From assembly GCF_012641275.1 (NCBI RefSeq), contig NZ_JABAIA010000003.1, forward strand, positions 682,001-746,000: a stretch of 64,000 nt of DNA, given 5' to 3'. Shown piece by piece: positions 16,857 through 26,300 of the stretch (position 1 is its first letter; each line of letters starts with the position of its first letter). The position numbers and the translations under genes are program-made. Under the pieces are notes generated by a model that saw only the letters and a program-made list of their open reading frames with translations, was not told the origin of the DNA and made no database searches. The DNA is from Chitinophaga varians (GTDB lineage: Bacteria; Bacteroidota; Bacteroidia; Chitinophagales; Chitinophagaceae).

Positions 16857-17585
16857 ATGATGACCCGTTCATTCGCATTTGTCACCGATCCGCATCTGGA
16901 TGATGCTTTTACCCGCGGCAACCAGGTACCTGCGCGGGAAGACCTTTTACTGCTGCTACAGGAGATTGCCGGTAAAGGCATTCGTGAGGTAGTCATAGGA
17001 GGTGACATCGGTGAACCTTCTTCGCATACTTTCCTCTTTGATGCGCTGAAAGCGTATACGCCGGAGTACAAAATCATACTGGGTAATTTCGATAAGCTGG
17101 AAGATGTCCGGCAGCATTATGATCCTCCGGTTATGGTAGATGGAACGATGTGTTATAGTGAAGATCGTGATGGTTTCCGGTATATTTTCCTTGATTCTTC
17201 TTCAGAGGTATTGTCCGATGCGCAGCTGCAATGGCTGGAGCAGGCGTTGAAAACGGCTGGTAAAGTGATCCTGTTCGTACATCACCCTATAGTGGAAATA
17301 CCTGTGTGGCTGGACGGGCTGCAGCCTTTCCGGGGACGTGAGAAAATAAAAGCGTTGCTGTTGGATCACCGTCATGACGTACATATTTACTGCGGCCACC
17401 TTCACATCACAGACCAGCGACAGGAGCAAAATATCCGGCAGACAGTTACGCCCGCCACTTCAGCGCAGTTTATCAAAGAAGCCACGGAGGCGGTGGTTGA
17501 TCTCTCTTATTTCGGATACAGTATCATTACCATCACCGGTGATACGGTGACGACGGAAATCGTACGCTGGGAGCGTAACCGGTAG
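16857..17585 (+). CDS. Metallophosphoesterase (calcineurin-like)
   Basis: A 242-residue cytoplasmic phosphoesterase. The two-metal centre motifs appear in order: FVTDPHLDD (D-x-H), VIGGDIGE (GD), LGNFDKLE (GN-x-D, standing for GNHD), VHHPIVE and YCGHLHITD (GH-x-H). This arrangement fits the Icc/CpdA-like group, whose members cleave cyclic nucleotides or other phosphodiesters; the actual substrate is open. It converges on msrB with six bases between stops. Confidence 0.88.
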   Translation: MMTRSFAFVTDPHLDDAFTRGNQVPAREDLLLLLQEIAGKGIREVVIGGDIGEPSSHTFLFDALKAYTPEYKIILGNFDKLEDVRQHYDPPVMVDGTMCYSEDRDGFRYIFLDSSSEVLSDAQLQWLEQALKTAGKVILFVHHPIVEIPVWLDGLQPFRGREKIKALLLDHRHDVHIYCGHLHITDQRQEQNIRQTVTPATSAQFIKEATEAVVDLSYFGYSIITITGDTVTTEIVRWERNR

Positions 17586-17591
17586 CGGCGG

Positions 17592-18107
17592 TTACCGCTC
17601 CGGTTCAAAATCAAGCGATACAGAATTCATGCAGAAGCGTTTATGCGTTGGCGGCGGACCATCATCGAAGATATGGCCGAGATGTGATTCACATCTGCCG
17701 CATAGCACTTCTGTCCGGTGCATGCCGTAGGAGTTGTCTTCCCGGTATATAACGCTGGCTGCGCGGACAGGCTCGAAGAAGCTGGGCCATCCGCAGCTGC
17801 TGGCAAACTTGGCGTCAGAACGGAACAGGGCATTGCCGCAAACGGCGCAATAATAGGTGCCTTTGGTGTCAGCATCCCAGTATTTCCCGGTGAAAGGCCT
17901 TTCTGTGGCGGCCTCCCGTGCCACTGCATACAGCTCCGGTGGCAGTACCTTCTTCCATTCGGCATTGGTAATATGTAACTTTTCCGTGTCTGTCCGGGAA
18001 TAGTAAGGATTGGCAGGGGCGTTCGTCATAGGCTGCTGTTTTTTCTGCTGGCTCTGGCAGGCAGAACCGGTGATCAATATCGCCAATAAAAAAGTCATTG
18101 CTTTCAT
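17592..18107 (-). CDS. msrB: Peptide-methionine (R)-S-oxide reductase, exported
   Basis: A 171-residue enzyme that reduces R-methionine sulfoxide in proteins. The first 17 residues (MKAMTFLLAILITGSAC) look like a lipoprotein signal, so it probably acts in the cell envelope. Zinc-binding CxxC pairs are visible in YYCAVCGN and EVLCGRCES, with SSCGWPSF between them, and the catalytic Cys is in RFCMNSVSL near the C-terminus. It stands 56 bp downstream of the antiporter gene on the same strand. Confidence 0.95.
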   Translation of the reverse strand: MKAMTFLLAILITGSACQSQQKKQQPMTNAPANPYYSRTDTEKLHITNAEWKKVLPPELYAVAREAATERPFTGKYWDADTKGTYYCAVCGNALFRSDAKFASSCGWPSFFEPVRAASVIYREDNSYGMHRTEVLCGRCESHLGHIFDDGPPPTHKRFCMNSVSLDFEPER

Positions 18108-18140
18108 ATCAGTGCTTTCGTGGATGTAAGTTACGAATAA

Positions 18141-18156
18141 CCGGTGATATCACCGG
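18141..18156. promoter_or_regulatory. Perfect 16-bp palindrome between the antiporter gene and msrB
   Basis: CCGGTGATATCACCGG is fully self-complementary. It lies in the 56-bp gap upstream of msrB, so it may be an operator. It has no following T tract in either direction, which argues against a terminator. Confidence 0.35.
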
Positions 18157-18163
18157 AGATACC

Positions 18164-19402
18164 CTATTTACTGAATTTCCGGACCACCCAGGGGAGGGAC
18201 AGGCCCTGTCCCAGCAGGGAGAACAGCACCACCGCGATGGAGAGGAAGATGATCTCGTTGCGCATGGGAAAGGGGGCGCCGCTTTGCAGCAGTACCGGCA
18301 AACCGATGGCGATGGCCAGCGATACAATACCACGCATGCCCGACCAGGTGATGATGAAACTGGTTTTGGAATCGAACAGCGCATACTGGCTGATACGCCG
18401 CTTTCCCTGGAAAGCCTTTTGCAGGTTGAACTGCTGCAGGTATACTCTCACCAGCCGTATGCCCAGCGCCACTACGGCGATAAGGGCGGCATAACCGATA
18501 TAGGGCCACACCTGCGCTTCCTGCATCTTTTTAAGTACCAGCGGGAACTGCAGGCCTATCAACAGGAAGATCAGGCCGTTGAGCAGGAAGATGATCACGT
18601 CCCAGAAGTGTTTGGACTGGTTGCGCAGCTCTTCGGGGAATTTTTGCCGGCTCAACCGCGACATGCCCAGTCCGAGGGTTACCACGGCGATAACGCCGGA
18701 TACCTGGAAATGTTCCGCTACGGCATATGTCACAAAAGGCATCAGCAGCATCAGGCCAATCACCACCATATCATTGGTCCGGAAAAAACGGATGAAGAAG
18801 GCCAGTGTTTTGGCCAGTATCACGCCCACCACAAAGCCGCCTCCCAAAACGAGCAGGAACTGCAACAACGCTTTCCAGGTGACAAAAGCAGTGCCGGCCA
18901 CTGCGGCTACGGCTACACGATAAGCCACCAGCGCGGAGGCGTCGTTCACGAGGCTTTCACCCTCCAGGATCGTTACGGTATTGTGCGGCAGCCCAAGCCC
19001 TTTGGTAATGCCGATGGCCGCCACGGCGTCGGTGGCGGAAAGAATGGCGCCCAGCACAAAGGCCAGCTGCCACGTCATGCCGGGTATCAGGTAATGCGCC
19101 ACCACGGCAATGCCGCCGGTGGTAATGAACACCAGCCCGATGGCCAGCGTACTGATGGTATTGATATTTATCCGGAACTCCCGGAACGATATGTTAAAGG
19201 CCGCGTCATATAACAGCGGCGGCAGAAACAGTAACATCACGATCTCCGGGTTCAGTTCAATGCCGGGCATACTGGGCAGAAATCCAATGGCTATGCCTAC
19301 TGCCAGCAACAATACGGGAACGGGCAACTTTATCTTCTCTGCAATACCGGATACGCCGATCATGATGGCCATGATCACTAATATGATGCTGTAGTTTTCC
19401 AT
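18164..19402 (-). CDS. Na+/H+ antiporter (CPA1 family)
   Basis: A 412-residue inner-membrane protein with about 12 hydrophobic segments. It exchanges protons for sodium or potassium and supports pH and salt balance. Family signatures are present: the early AVGIAIGFLPSMPGIELNPE region with LFLPPLLYDAAF, the core ILSATDAVAAIGITKGLGLP (the ATDAVA motif carrying the transport Asp), ESLVNDASALV, and the late ITWSGMRGIVSLAIAIGLP. It ends at KFSK without a long cytosolic tail. Confidence 0.92.
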   Translation of the reverse strand: MENYSIILVIMAIMIGVSGIAEKIKLPVPVLLLAVGIAIGFLPSMPGIELNPEIVMLLFLPPLLYDAAFNISFREFRININTISTLAIGLVFITTGGIAVVAHYLIPGMTWQLAFVLGAILSATDAVAAIGITKGLGLPHNTVTILEGESLVNDASALVAYRVAVAAVAGTAFVTWKALLQFLLVLGGGFVVGVILAKTLAFFIRFFRTNDMVVIGLMLLMPFVTYAVAEHFQVSGVIAVVTLGLGMSRLSRQKFPEELRNQSKHFWDVIIFLLNGLIFLLIGLQFPLVLKKMQEAQVWPYIGYAALIAVVALGIRLVRVYLQQFNLQKAFQGKRRISQYALFDSKTSFIITWSGMRGIVSLAIAIGLPVLLQSGAPFPMRNEIIFLSIAVVLFSLLGQGLSLPWVVRKFSK

Positions 19403-19460
19403 CAGGAGATGATTGATTGAAACAATAAGTATACTGAAATCCGCCCAACTTCCGCTGCCC

Positions 19461-19578
19461 GGAACGATCGTTCCCTACAAATTTTGCGTTAATTTTGCAG
19501 GTCAGTTTCACCGGACAATCACGCTTAAATCTATATAAAATAATAACAAATTAAAATTAATGATCTTTATATAGATTT
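19461..19578. promoter_or_regulatory. Palindrome and long inverted repeat in the gap before the response regulator
   Basis: The 322-bp gap 19403-19724 holds a perfect 14-bp palindrome GGAACGATCGTTCC (19461-19474), a -7-like TAATTTTG (19490-19497), and a 13-bp perfect inverted repeat AAATCTATATAAA / TTTATATAGATTT (19527-19539 and 19566-19578, 26-base spacer). The palindrome sits 59 bp upstream of the antiporter start and may control that gene. Function of the inverted repeat is unknown. Confidence 0.4.
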
Positions 19579-19683
19579 TGATTATCAATTTGTAGTAATG
19601 TGAGACAATAGTTTTTTACAGACGTTTTCATCCACCGCGGCCGCTGACGGCAACCCGGTAAACCGGCAAGCCCGGAGCAAATT

Positions 19684-19700
19684 TTCAAATTTGCTTCAAA
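19684..19700 (+). promoter_or_regulatory. Candidate response-regulator box before the two-component operon
   Basis: TTCAAA at 19684-19689 and again at 19695-19700: an 11-bp direct repeat, the spacing OmpR/PhoB-type regulators use. The string TTGCTTCAAAAT recurs before the efflux operon at 21818-21829. Confidence 0.55.
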
Positions 19701-19724
19701 ATCTCCATATACATTAGCTTTTAT

Positions 19725-20408
19725 ATGAAAGTGTTAGTAGTAGAAGATAGTAAAGAAATCGCCAGCAGTATTCATGACTTTCTCGTGAGGGAAGGATATA
19801 TCTGTGAGCTGGCATATAGTTTTGACGAAGCACAGGAGAAATTGTTGCTGTATTCATATGACTGCGTACTGCTCGATATCATGTTGCCGGACGGCAACGG
19901 GCTGGAGTTGCTGAAGTTCATGAAAGACCAGGGCATCCAGAGCGGCGTGCTCATTATTTCCGCCAAAGACGCCATGGACGATAAAATCAGAGGCCTGGAG
20001 GGTGGGGGAGACGACTACATCACCAAACCATTCCACCTGCCGGAGCTGCATGCCCGGCTCAGGGCCATCTACCGGCGTAAAAAATTGTCCGGCAGCAATA
20101 TCATCACCTTTAATGAGATCACGCTCAATACTGATACGCTGGAAGCCACCATCAACGATATCCTGCTGGACATCACCCGAAAGGAGTTCGACCTGCTGCT
20201 GTACCTGGTGGTCAACAAAAACAGGGTGCTCTCCCGGCAGTCGATAGCCACCCACCTGTGGGGCGACTATACCGATAATTTAGCTAATTTTGATTTTGTA
20301 TATCAGCATATCAAAAACCTTCGCAAGAAAATCAGCGCGGCAAACGGAGCAGATTATATAGATACGGTGTATGGCCTGGGTTATAAATTTAATGCTTCCA
20401 AAGTATGA
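19725..20408 (+). CDS. OmpR-family response regulator
   Basis: A 227-residue regulator with an N-terminal receiver (VVEDSKEIA acidic pocket, phosphoacceptor Asp in CVLLDIMLP, Lys in DDYITKPFHLPEL) and a C-terminal winged helix ending VDTVYGLGYKF-like (IDTVYGLGYKFN). It overlaps the kinase start by 4 bp (ATGA), so the two are translationally coupled. Tandem TTCAAA boxes lie upstream of both this operon and the efflux genes, so it probably regulates itself and the pump. Confidence 0.95.
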   Translation: MKVLVVEDSKEIASSIHDFLVREGYICELAYSFDEAQEKLLLYSYDCVLLDIMLPDGNGLELLKFMKDQGIQSGVLIISAKDAMDDKIRGLEGGGDDYITKPFHLPELHARLRAIYRRKKLSGSNIITFNEITLNTDTLEATINDILLDITRKEFDLLLYLVVNKNRVLSRQSIATHLWGDYTDNLANFDFVYQHIKNLRKKISAANGADYIDTVYGLGYKFNASKV

Positions 20409-21715
20409 AACTGGTTGATAAATTTACATTGTGGTTTCTGGGCGTGATTGTGATCACCACCCCCATCACTTCTTATATCTGTCTGAATAATATAGAGAGA
20501 AAGATCGATGACGTGGAGATTGCCCGCCTGAAAATAGTCAATACAAAAGCGGCGGCCCGTATGGCCGATGGCACGACGGTCAACATACCGCGGGACGCTT
20601 CCTTCACCACCTTTACGCTGTTACCGGCCCTGCCAGCAGACAGCTTCCGCATCAGAAAAGATGCAGACCCTGACGGCAATCACAAAAGCCTGGAAAGCCG
20701 CCTCACAGTGAGCACTTTCATGACCATCAACGGTAAACCGTATGAAGTCACTACCTCCAGCTATATCCCGGCTTCCCGCCAGATACTGAACGCCATCATG
20801 GACACGGTAGCGTGGAAACTGCTATTGATCATTGTCTGTGTGGCAGTGTCGGCGCGCTTCCTGTCGCAACGCATCCTGCATACGCTGCGGCTCACCATGA
20901 AAAAAATACACAACTTCGACCTGAAGAAAAAGATCACCTTCCCACAGACCAATACAGAGGAATTCAAGGAGCTGAACACCTTCCTGAAGAAGATGACGGA
21001 CAAGGCTGTGGAAGAATATACAGCGGTGAAACAGTTCAGCGAGAACGCGTCGCATGAGCTGCAAACGCCGCTGGCGGTGATACGTGGCAAACTGGAACTG
21101 CTCAGCGAAACCAATATCGATGAAGACCAGGCTTCCCTGCTGGCAGATATGCACCACGCCATCGAAAAACTGTCGAAGATCAACCGTTCACTCATTCTCC
21201 TTTCTAAAATGGAGAACAACGAATTTGCGGTGACGGAACATATCAAATTCTGCCGCGTGGCCAAAGATGTGCTGGCAGCTTATGAAGACAGGCTGGAGAT
21301 GAAAAACATTCAGGTAAAAAGGGAACTGGACAAAAATATCCAGCTCCGGATACACCCCGTGCTGGCAGATATGCTGATGAACAACCTGCTGGGCAATGCT
21401 ATCCGCCACAATGTGCAGGACGGCATGATCCACGTCATCCTGAAGCAGGAAAAACTGGTCATCAAAAATACCGGTCTTCCGCCGGAAACCCCGACGGAAG
21501 AACTGTTTGAACGTTTCCGCAAAAGCAACCAGTGCAGCGAAAGCGTGGGCCTTGGCCTGGCCATCGTAAAACAGATCTGCGAGGTGTGCGACTTTAAAGT
21601 GTCCTATAAATACAAGGCGCCGCTGCATATTTTACAGGTCGACTTTTGTCCGGGAAGTGTCATTAACGAAGCGGAACAAGATAAATTTGAAACGGCGGCG
21701 GTTGTGACCGCGTAG
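20405..21715 (+). CDS. Sensor histidine kinase, partner of the OmpR-family regulator
   Basis: A 436-residue membrane kinase. A first membrane segment near residues 9-28 and a second near 137-155 (LLLIIVCVAVSARFL) bracket a periplasmic sensor of about 110 residues. A HAMP-like linker follows, then the H box FSENASHELQTPLAVIRGKL, an N box (MNNLLGNAIRHNV) and a short ATPase C-terminus with ESVGLGLAIVKQIC. The G1 region is short (LVIKNTGLP), as in many Bacteroidota kinases. The sensed signal is unknown but probably a pump substrate or envelope stress. Confidence 0.93.
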   Translation: MKLVDKFTLWFLGVIVITTPITSYICLNNIERKIDDVEIARLKIVNTKAAARMADGTTVNIPRDASFTTFTLLPALPADSFRIRKDADPDGNHKSLESRLTVSTFMTINGKPYEVTTSSYIPASRQILNAIMDTVAWKLLLIIVCVAVSARFLSQRILHTLRLTMKKIHNFDLKKKITFPQTNTEEFKELNTFLKKMTDKAVEEYTAVKQFSENASHELQTPLAVIRGKLELLSETNIDEDQASLLADMHHAIEKLSKINRSLILLSKMENNEFAVTEHIKFCRVAKDVLAAYEDRLEMKNIQVKRELDKNIQLRIHPVLADMLMNNLLGNAIRHNVQDGMIHVILKQEKLVIKNTGLPPETPTEELFERFRKSNQCSESVGLGLAIVKQICEVCDFKVSYKYKAPLHILQVDFCPGSVINEAEQDKFETAAVVTA

Positions 21716-21748
21716 CAAAATATTCAGCTGGATTCGCTGAAATTATTC

Positions 21749-21779
21749 ATGGGCAAGGCTTTCGGTCTTGCCCATTTTT
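21749..21779 (+). terminator. Rho-independent terminator after the two-component operon
   Basis: ATGGGCAAG (21749-21757) pairs with CTTGCCCAT (21767-21775), followed by T residues. It separates the regulator genes from the efflux operon, so the latter needs its own promoter. Confidence 0.85.
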
Positions 21780-21810
21780 ATTTTCCCTTCGGGAGCAAAA
21801 AAATGAATAC

Positions 21811-21827
21811 TTCAAAATTGCTTCAAA
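21811..21827 (+). promoter_or_regulatory. Candidate response-regulator box before the efflux operon
   Basis: TTCAAA at 21811-21816 and 21822-21827, an 11-bp direct repeat in CTTCAAAATTGCTTCAAAAT. It matches the pair before the response regulator gene and lies 46 bp before the ATG at 21874. Confidence 0.55.
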
Positions 21828-21873
21828 ATGATGGAGTCTTTTTGTATCCGGATTAACAACTTTAGTTCATACC

Positions 21874-23289
21874 ATGCTGCAAAATTCTCCCTACATGATT
21901 GGAAATAAATACTGGCTGATCCTTCTTTTTCTGATTGGTGTTCATTCAACTTCCGTGAAAGCCCAGCAGGTACTTACATTGAAAGATGCTATTCAAACGG
22001 CGATTAATAATTACGGTACCATTAAGGCTAAATCCAATTATGCTGCTGCTTCTAAAACCAGCATAGATCAGGCAAAGAGAGACTATCTGCCTAACCTCAA
22101 CGTATCAGCGCAACAGGACTACGGGACCATCAACGGTCAAAATGGTCCTATGTACGGCTTCGGCGGCCTCGCTGCCGCTTCTTCCGGCGCTCCGCTGCCG
22201 GAACAGAACTGGAACGCCGCTTTTGGTGGGCTGTATCTGACGAATATCAACTGGGATTTCTTCGCTTTTGGCCGCGCCAAAGAAAAAATAAAAACAGCAG
22301 AAGCAGTTGCTGCCCGGGACAATAAAGACTGGCAACAAGAGATATTTCAGCACGAAGTAAAGGTGGCAGCTGCTTACTTAAACCTGGTGGCCGCGCAGAA
22401 ACTGACGCTGTCCTACCAGAAGAACCTGAGCCGGGCAGACACTTTCCGCCAGGTGGTGGTCACCCGCGTGAAAAATGGCCTGAGCGCCGGCGTAGACTCC
22501 TCACAGGCCAACGCTGAAGTGTCCAGCGCCAAAATAGCGCTCACCCGCTCCATCGATTTTGAACAAACGCAGGCCAACCAGCTGGCGCAGCTGATGGGCG
22601 TGCCTCCCGGCCGTTTTACGCTCGATACGTTTTTTGTGTCCCGCGTGCCGGCGCTGCTGAACGATACGGCAGCTATTGAAAGCCACCCGCTGCTGCAATG
22701 GTATAAAAGCCGCATCGCCCTCAGCGATGAGCAGTCCAGATACTACCGTACACTGATGTACCCTGCCTTTTCACTGGTAGGTGTGCTCCAGACCAGGGGC
22801 TCCGGCTTTGACGCCACCTATGGCGCACAAAACCTCAACGCCTATACGCATGGCTACTGGGACGGCGTAAAACCCACCCGCACCAACTACCTGATAGGCG
22901 TAGGTGTTACCTGGAACCTCACACAGCCACTGCGCATCTCCCGGCAGGTGAAAGCCCAAAAGCAGATCAGCACCGGGCTACAGGCAGAATATGATCTGGC
23001 GGACCAACAGCTGCGGGCACAGATGCAACTGTCGGACACAAAGATCGCCAACGCGCTGGACAACTACCACGAAGTGCCGTCACAGGTGAAAGCCGCGTCT
23101 GACGCATATCTTCAGAAATCCGTCCTGTACCGCAACGGCCTCACCAACCTGGTAGACGTGACACAGGCGCTCTATGCCCTGATCCGTGCGGAAACAGACC
23201 GCGACATCGCGTATAGCAACGTATGGCAGGCGCTGTTGCTCAAAGCTTCCGCCTCCGGAGATTTTAACATGTTTGCAAAAGAACTCTAA
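21874..23289 (+). CDS. TolC-family outer membrane efflux protein
   Basis: A 471-residue outer-membrane channel with an N-terminal signal (hydrophobic WLILLFLIGVHSTSVKAQ). Two internally similar helical repeats carry the OMF pattern (LKDAIQTAINNYGTIKAKSN, YLNLVAAQKLTLSYQKNL, GLSAGVDSSQANAEVSSAK). It is first in an operon of outer-membrane factor, RND pump and adaptor, and gives the exit duct of that complex. A start at 21895 would also leave a signal peptide. Confidence 0.92.
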   Translation: MLQNSPYMIGNKYWLILLFLIGVHSTSVKAQQVLTLKDAIQTAINNYGTIKAKSNYAAASKTSIDQAKRDYLPNLNVSAQQDYGTINGQNGPMYGFGGLAAASSGAPLPEQNWNAAFGGLYLTNINWDFFAFGRAKEKIKTAEAVAARDNKDWQQEIFQHEVKVAAAYLNLVAAQKLTLSYQKNLSRADTFRQVVVTRVKNGLSAGVDSSQANAEVSSAKIALTRSIDFEQTQANQLAQLMGVPPGRFTLDTFFVSRVPALLNDTAAIESHPLLQWYKSRIALSDEQSRYYRTLMYPAFSLVGVLQTRGSGFDATYGAQNLNAYTHGYWDGVKPTRTNYLIGVGVTWNLTQPLRISRQVKAQKQISTGLQAEYDLADQQLRAQMQLSDTKIANALDNYHEVPSQVKAASDAYLQKSVLYRNGLTNLVDVTQALYALIRAETDRDIAYSNVWQALLLKASASGDFNMFAKEL

Positions 23290-23354
23290 CGAATGGATAT
23301 AGGTGGCAGGCCATCAACGGCAAGCCACCAGGCCAATGACATTAAACAGATAGT

Positions 23355-26300
23355 ATGAACCTTATTCGTTTCGCACTTCGTAAACCTATCACCATCATGG
23401 TGCTGGTTGCTGGTTTGTTCTTCTTCGGTATCAAAGCGGTCACCACGATCAAAATTGATATCTTCCCGAAGCTGGATATGCCGGTGATCTATCTTTCCCA
23501 CCCATTTGGCGGATATACCTCCACCCAGATGGAATCCTTCTTCGGTAAACAATACATTAATATCCTCCTGTTCGTGAACGGGGTGAAAAGTGTGGAGACA
23601 AAGAACATCCAGGGGCTCACACTCATCAAGATCAACTTCTATCCCGGTACCAACATGGCGCAGGCGGCCGCGGAAGTGAGCGCCTTCTCCAATCGTATCC
23701 AGGCAATCTTTCCGCCTGGTTCCAACCCGCCTTTCATCATCCGTTTCGACGCCTCCACCTTGCCGGTAGGACAGCTCGTGCTCAGTAGCGACAAGCGCAG
23801 CAACAATGAACTGCTCGACCTGGCCAACGTGTACGTGCGCTCTTCCTTTACCTCTATTCCCGGTCTGGTTGGCTCTACACCGTTCGGGGGCAACATGCGT
23901 ACCGTCGTGATCAAAGCCGACCCCGAGCTGCTGCGTTCCCACAATATGACGCCCGACCAGCTGGTGGAAGCCCTGCGGCTTAATAACCAGACGGCTCCTT
24001 CCGGTAACGTCCGTATCGGTGATAAGAACTATCTCACTCCGGCAAACACCACCCTGAAAGCCATCAAAGACTTTGAAGATATTCCCCTGTTTAAAAGCGG
24101 GGTGCAGAACCTTTACCTCCGGGACGTGGCCACTGTGGAAGATGGTGCGGACGTGAGCACCAGCTATGCGCTGATCAATGGCAAACGCTCTGTATATGTG
24201 AGCATCGCCAAGGCCGCTGACGCATCTACCTGGGAAGTGGTGCAGAACCTGAAAAAAGCATTGCCCAGGATACAGGCGCAGTTGCCGGATGACGTAAAAC
24301 TGAGCTACGAATTTGACCAGTCCACCTATGTGATCAATTCCGTTAAAAGCCTGTTGTCTGAAGGAGCGATCGGCGCTATCCTTACCGGTCTGATGGTATT
24401 GCTGTTCCTCGGCGATGCCCGCGGAGCGCTGATCGTGATCCTTACCATTCCCACCTCTATCATCTCCGGTATACTGTTTCTCAGCCTGTTCGGGCAAACC
24501 ATCAACATCATGACGCTGAGCGGTCTGGCCCTGGCTATCGGTATCCTGGTGGATGAAAGTACGGTGACGATCGAAAATATACACCAGCACTTCGATCTCG
24601 GCAAACCCAAGGCACTGGCCATCTGGGACGCCTGTAAGGAAATCGCTTTCCCGAAACTGCTGATCCTGTTTTGTATCCTCGCCGTGTTTGCCCCGGCCTT
24701 TACCATGGGCGGCATCCCCGGCTCCCTGTTCCTTCCGCTGGCCCTGGCCATTGGTTTCAGCATGGTCGTGTCTTACTTCCTGGCGCAGACCTTTGTGCCG
24801 GTGATGGCCAACTGGATCATGAAATCCAAACATCACCACAAAAAAGACGGCCGTGTGATGACCGATGCGGAGGAATTTGAAGCGGCCGGCCTCGCTGCCG
24901 GTGAGGAAGGCAATACCTGGAGCCAGAAGAAAGCGCTGGTGGAAAGGGAAGACAGCAACCGTGACGGTAAAGTCGGCCGTTTCGAAAAAATACGTGCCCG
25001 TTACCTGCGCTTTATCGATCGTATGATGCCTTACCGCAAAGTGATCGTGGCAGCTTACCTGGTCATCTGTGGGCTCGCCGTGGCATTACAGATGAACACC
25101 ATCGGCCGCGACGTACTGCCGAAAGTAAACAGCGGTCAGTTCCAGGTGCGGCTTCGTCAGCCGGACGGCACCCGTATCGAACAAACGGAAAAGAAAACCA
25201 TTGAGGTGATCAATGCAGTGAATGATATCGTAGGAAAGGAAAACGTGTCTATCACCTCCGCCTTTGTAGGTACCCACCCGCAGCTGTTCTCCACTGCGCC
25301 GATCTTCCTCTGGATGGCCGGCCCGCAGGAGTCTGTATTGCAGGTGGCGCTGAAGGAAGATTACCATGTTAATCTCGACGAGCTGAAAGATAAAATCCGT
25401 GATCGTGTGAAAAAGATCGATCCGGTGATGAAGTTATCTTTCGAACCCATTGAGCTGACAGATAAAATCCTTAGCCAGGGTTCGCCTACCCCGATCGAAG
25501 TCCGCTTCTCCGGCAGGAATAAAAAGCAGAACCTGGAATATGCCCTGAAGATGGTAGACAAGCTCAAACAGGTCCCTTATCTGCGCGATGTGCAGCTGGG
25601 GCAGGCGGTGAACTATCCGGCATTGAATATCAATATAGACAGGACAAGGGCAGCTCAACTGGGTGTGGACGTGGGAGATATCTCCCGTTCCCTGATCGCC
25701 AGTACTTCTTCTTCCCGCCTGACAGAAAAAAACATCTGGGTGGACGAAAAAGCCGGTCTCAGCTACAACGTACAGGTACAGGTACCGGAAAGTAAACTTA
25801 CTTCTCAAAATGACATCGGTGAAATACCTTTGCTGAAGAATTCAACCCGGCCTATCCTGAGTGATGTAGCTACCATTACTCCTGAAACCACCTATGGGGA
25901 GAATGACAACCTGGGCGCCATGCCGATGCTAACGGTAACGGCTAACCTGAACAACAAAGACCTGGGCAGCGCGTCCACAGAGGTGCAGAAAGCCATTCAC
26001 TCCCTCGGTGAACTGCCCCGCGGCCTGAACGTAGACCTGATCGGCCTTAGCAGTACCCTGATAGATACGTTGGGCAGTCTGCAAAGTGGCCTGCTGGTGG
26101 CGGTAGTGGTGATCTTCCTGATGCTGGCGGCCAACTTCCAGTCGTTTAAAGTCTCTGCGATCGTTTTGGCCACCGTACCGGCGGTATTGCTCGGCTCCCT
26201 GTCGCTGTTGATGATGACCGGTTCCACACTGAACCTGCAGTCCTATATGGGAATGATCATGTCAGTGGGCGTGTCTATCTCCAACGCGGTACTGTTGATC

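Noticed and set aside
18098..19213. A 371-codon open frame on the plus strand
   Set aside because: Antisense to the Na+/H+ antiporter; product is Gln/His-rich without domain.
23286..24839. A 517-codon open frame on the minus strand
   Set aside because: Antisense to the RND pump; His- and Gln-rich low-information translation, no motif.
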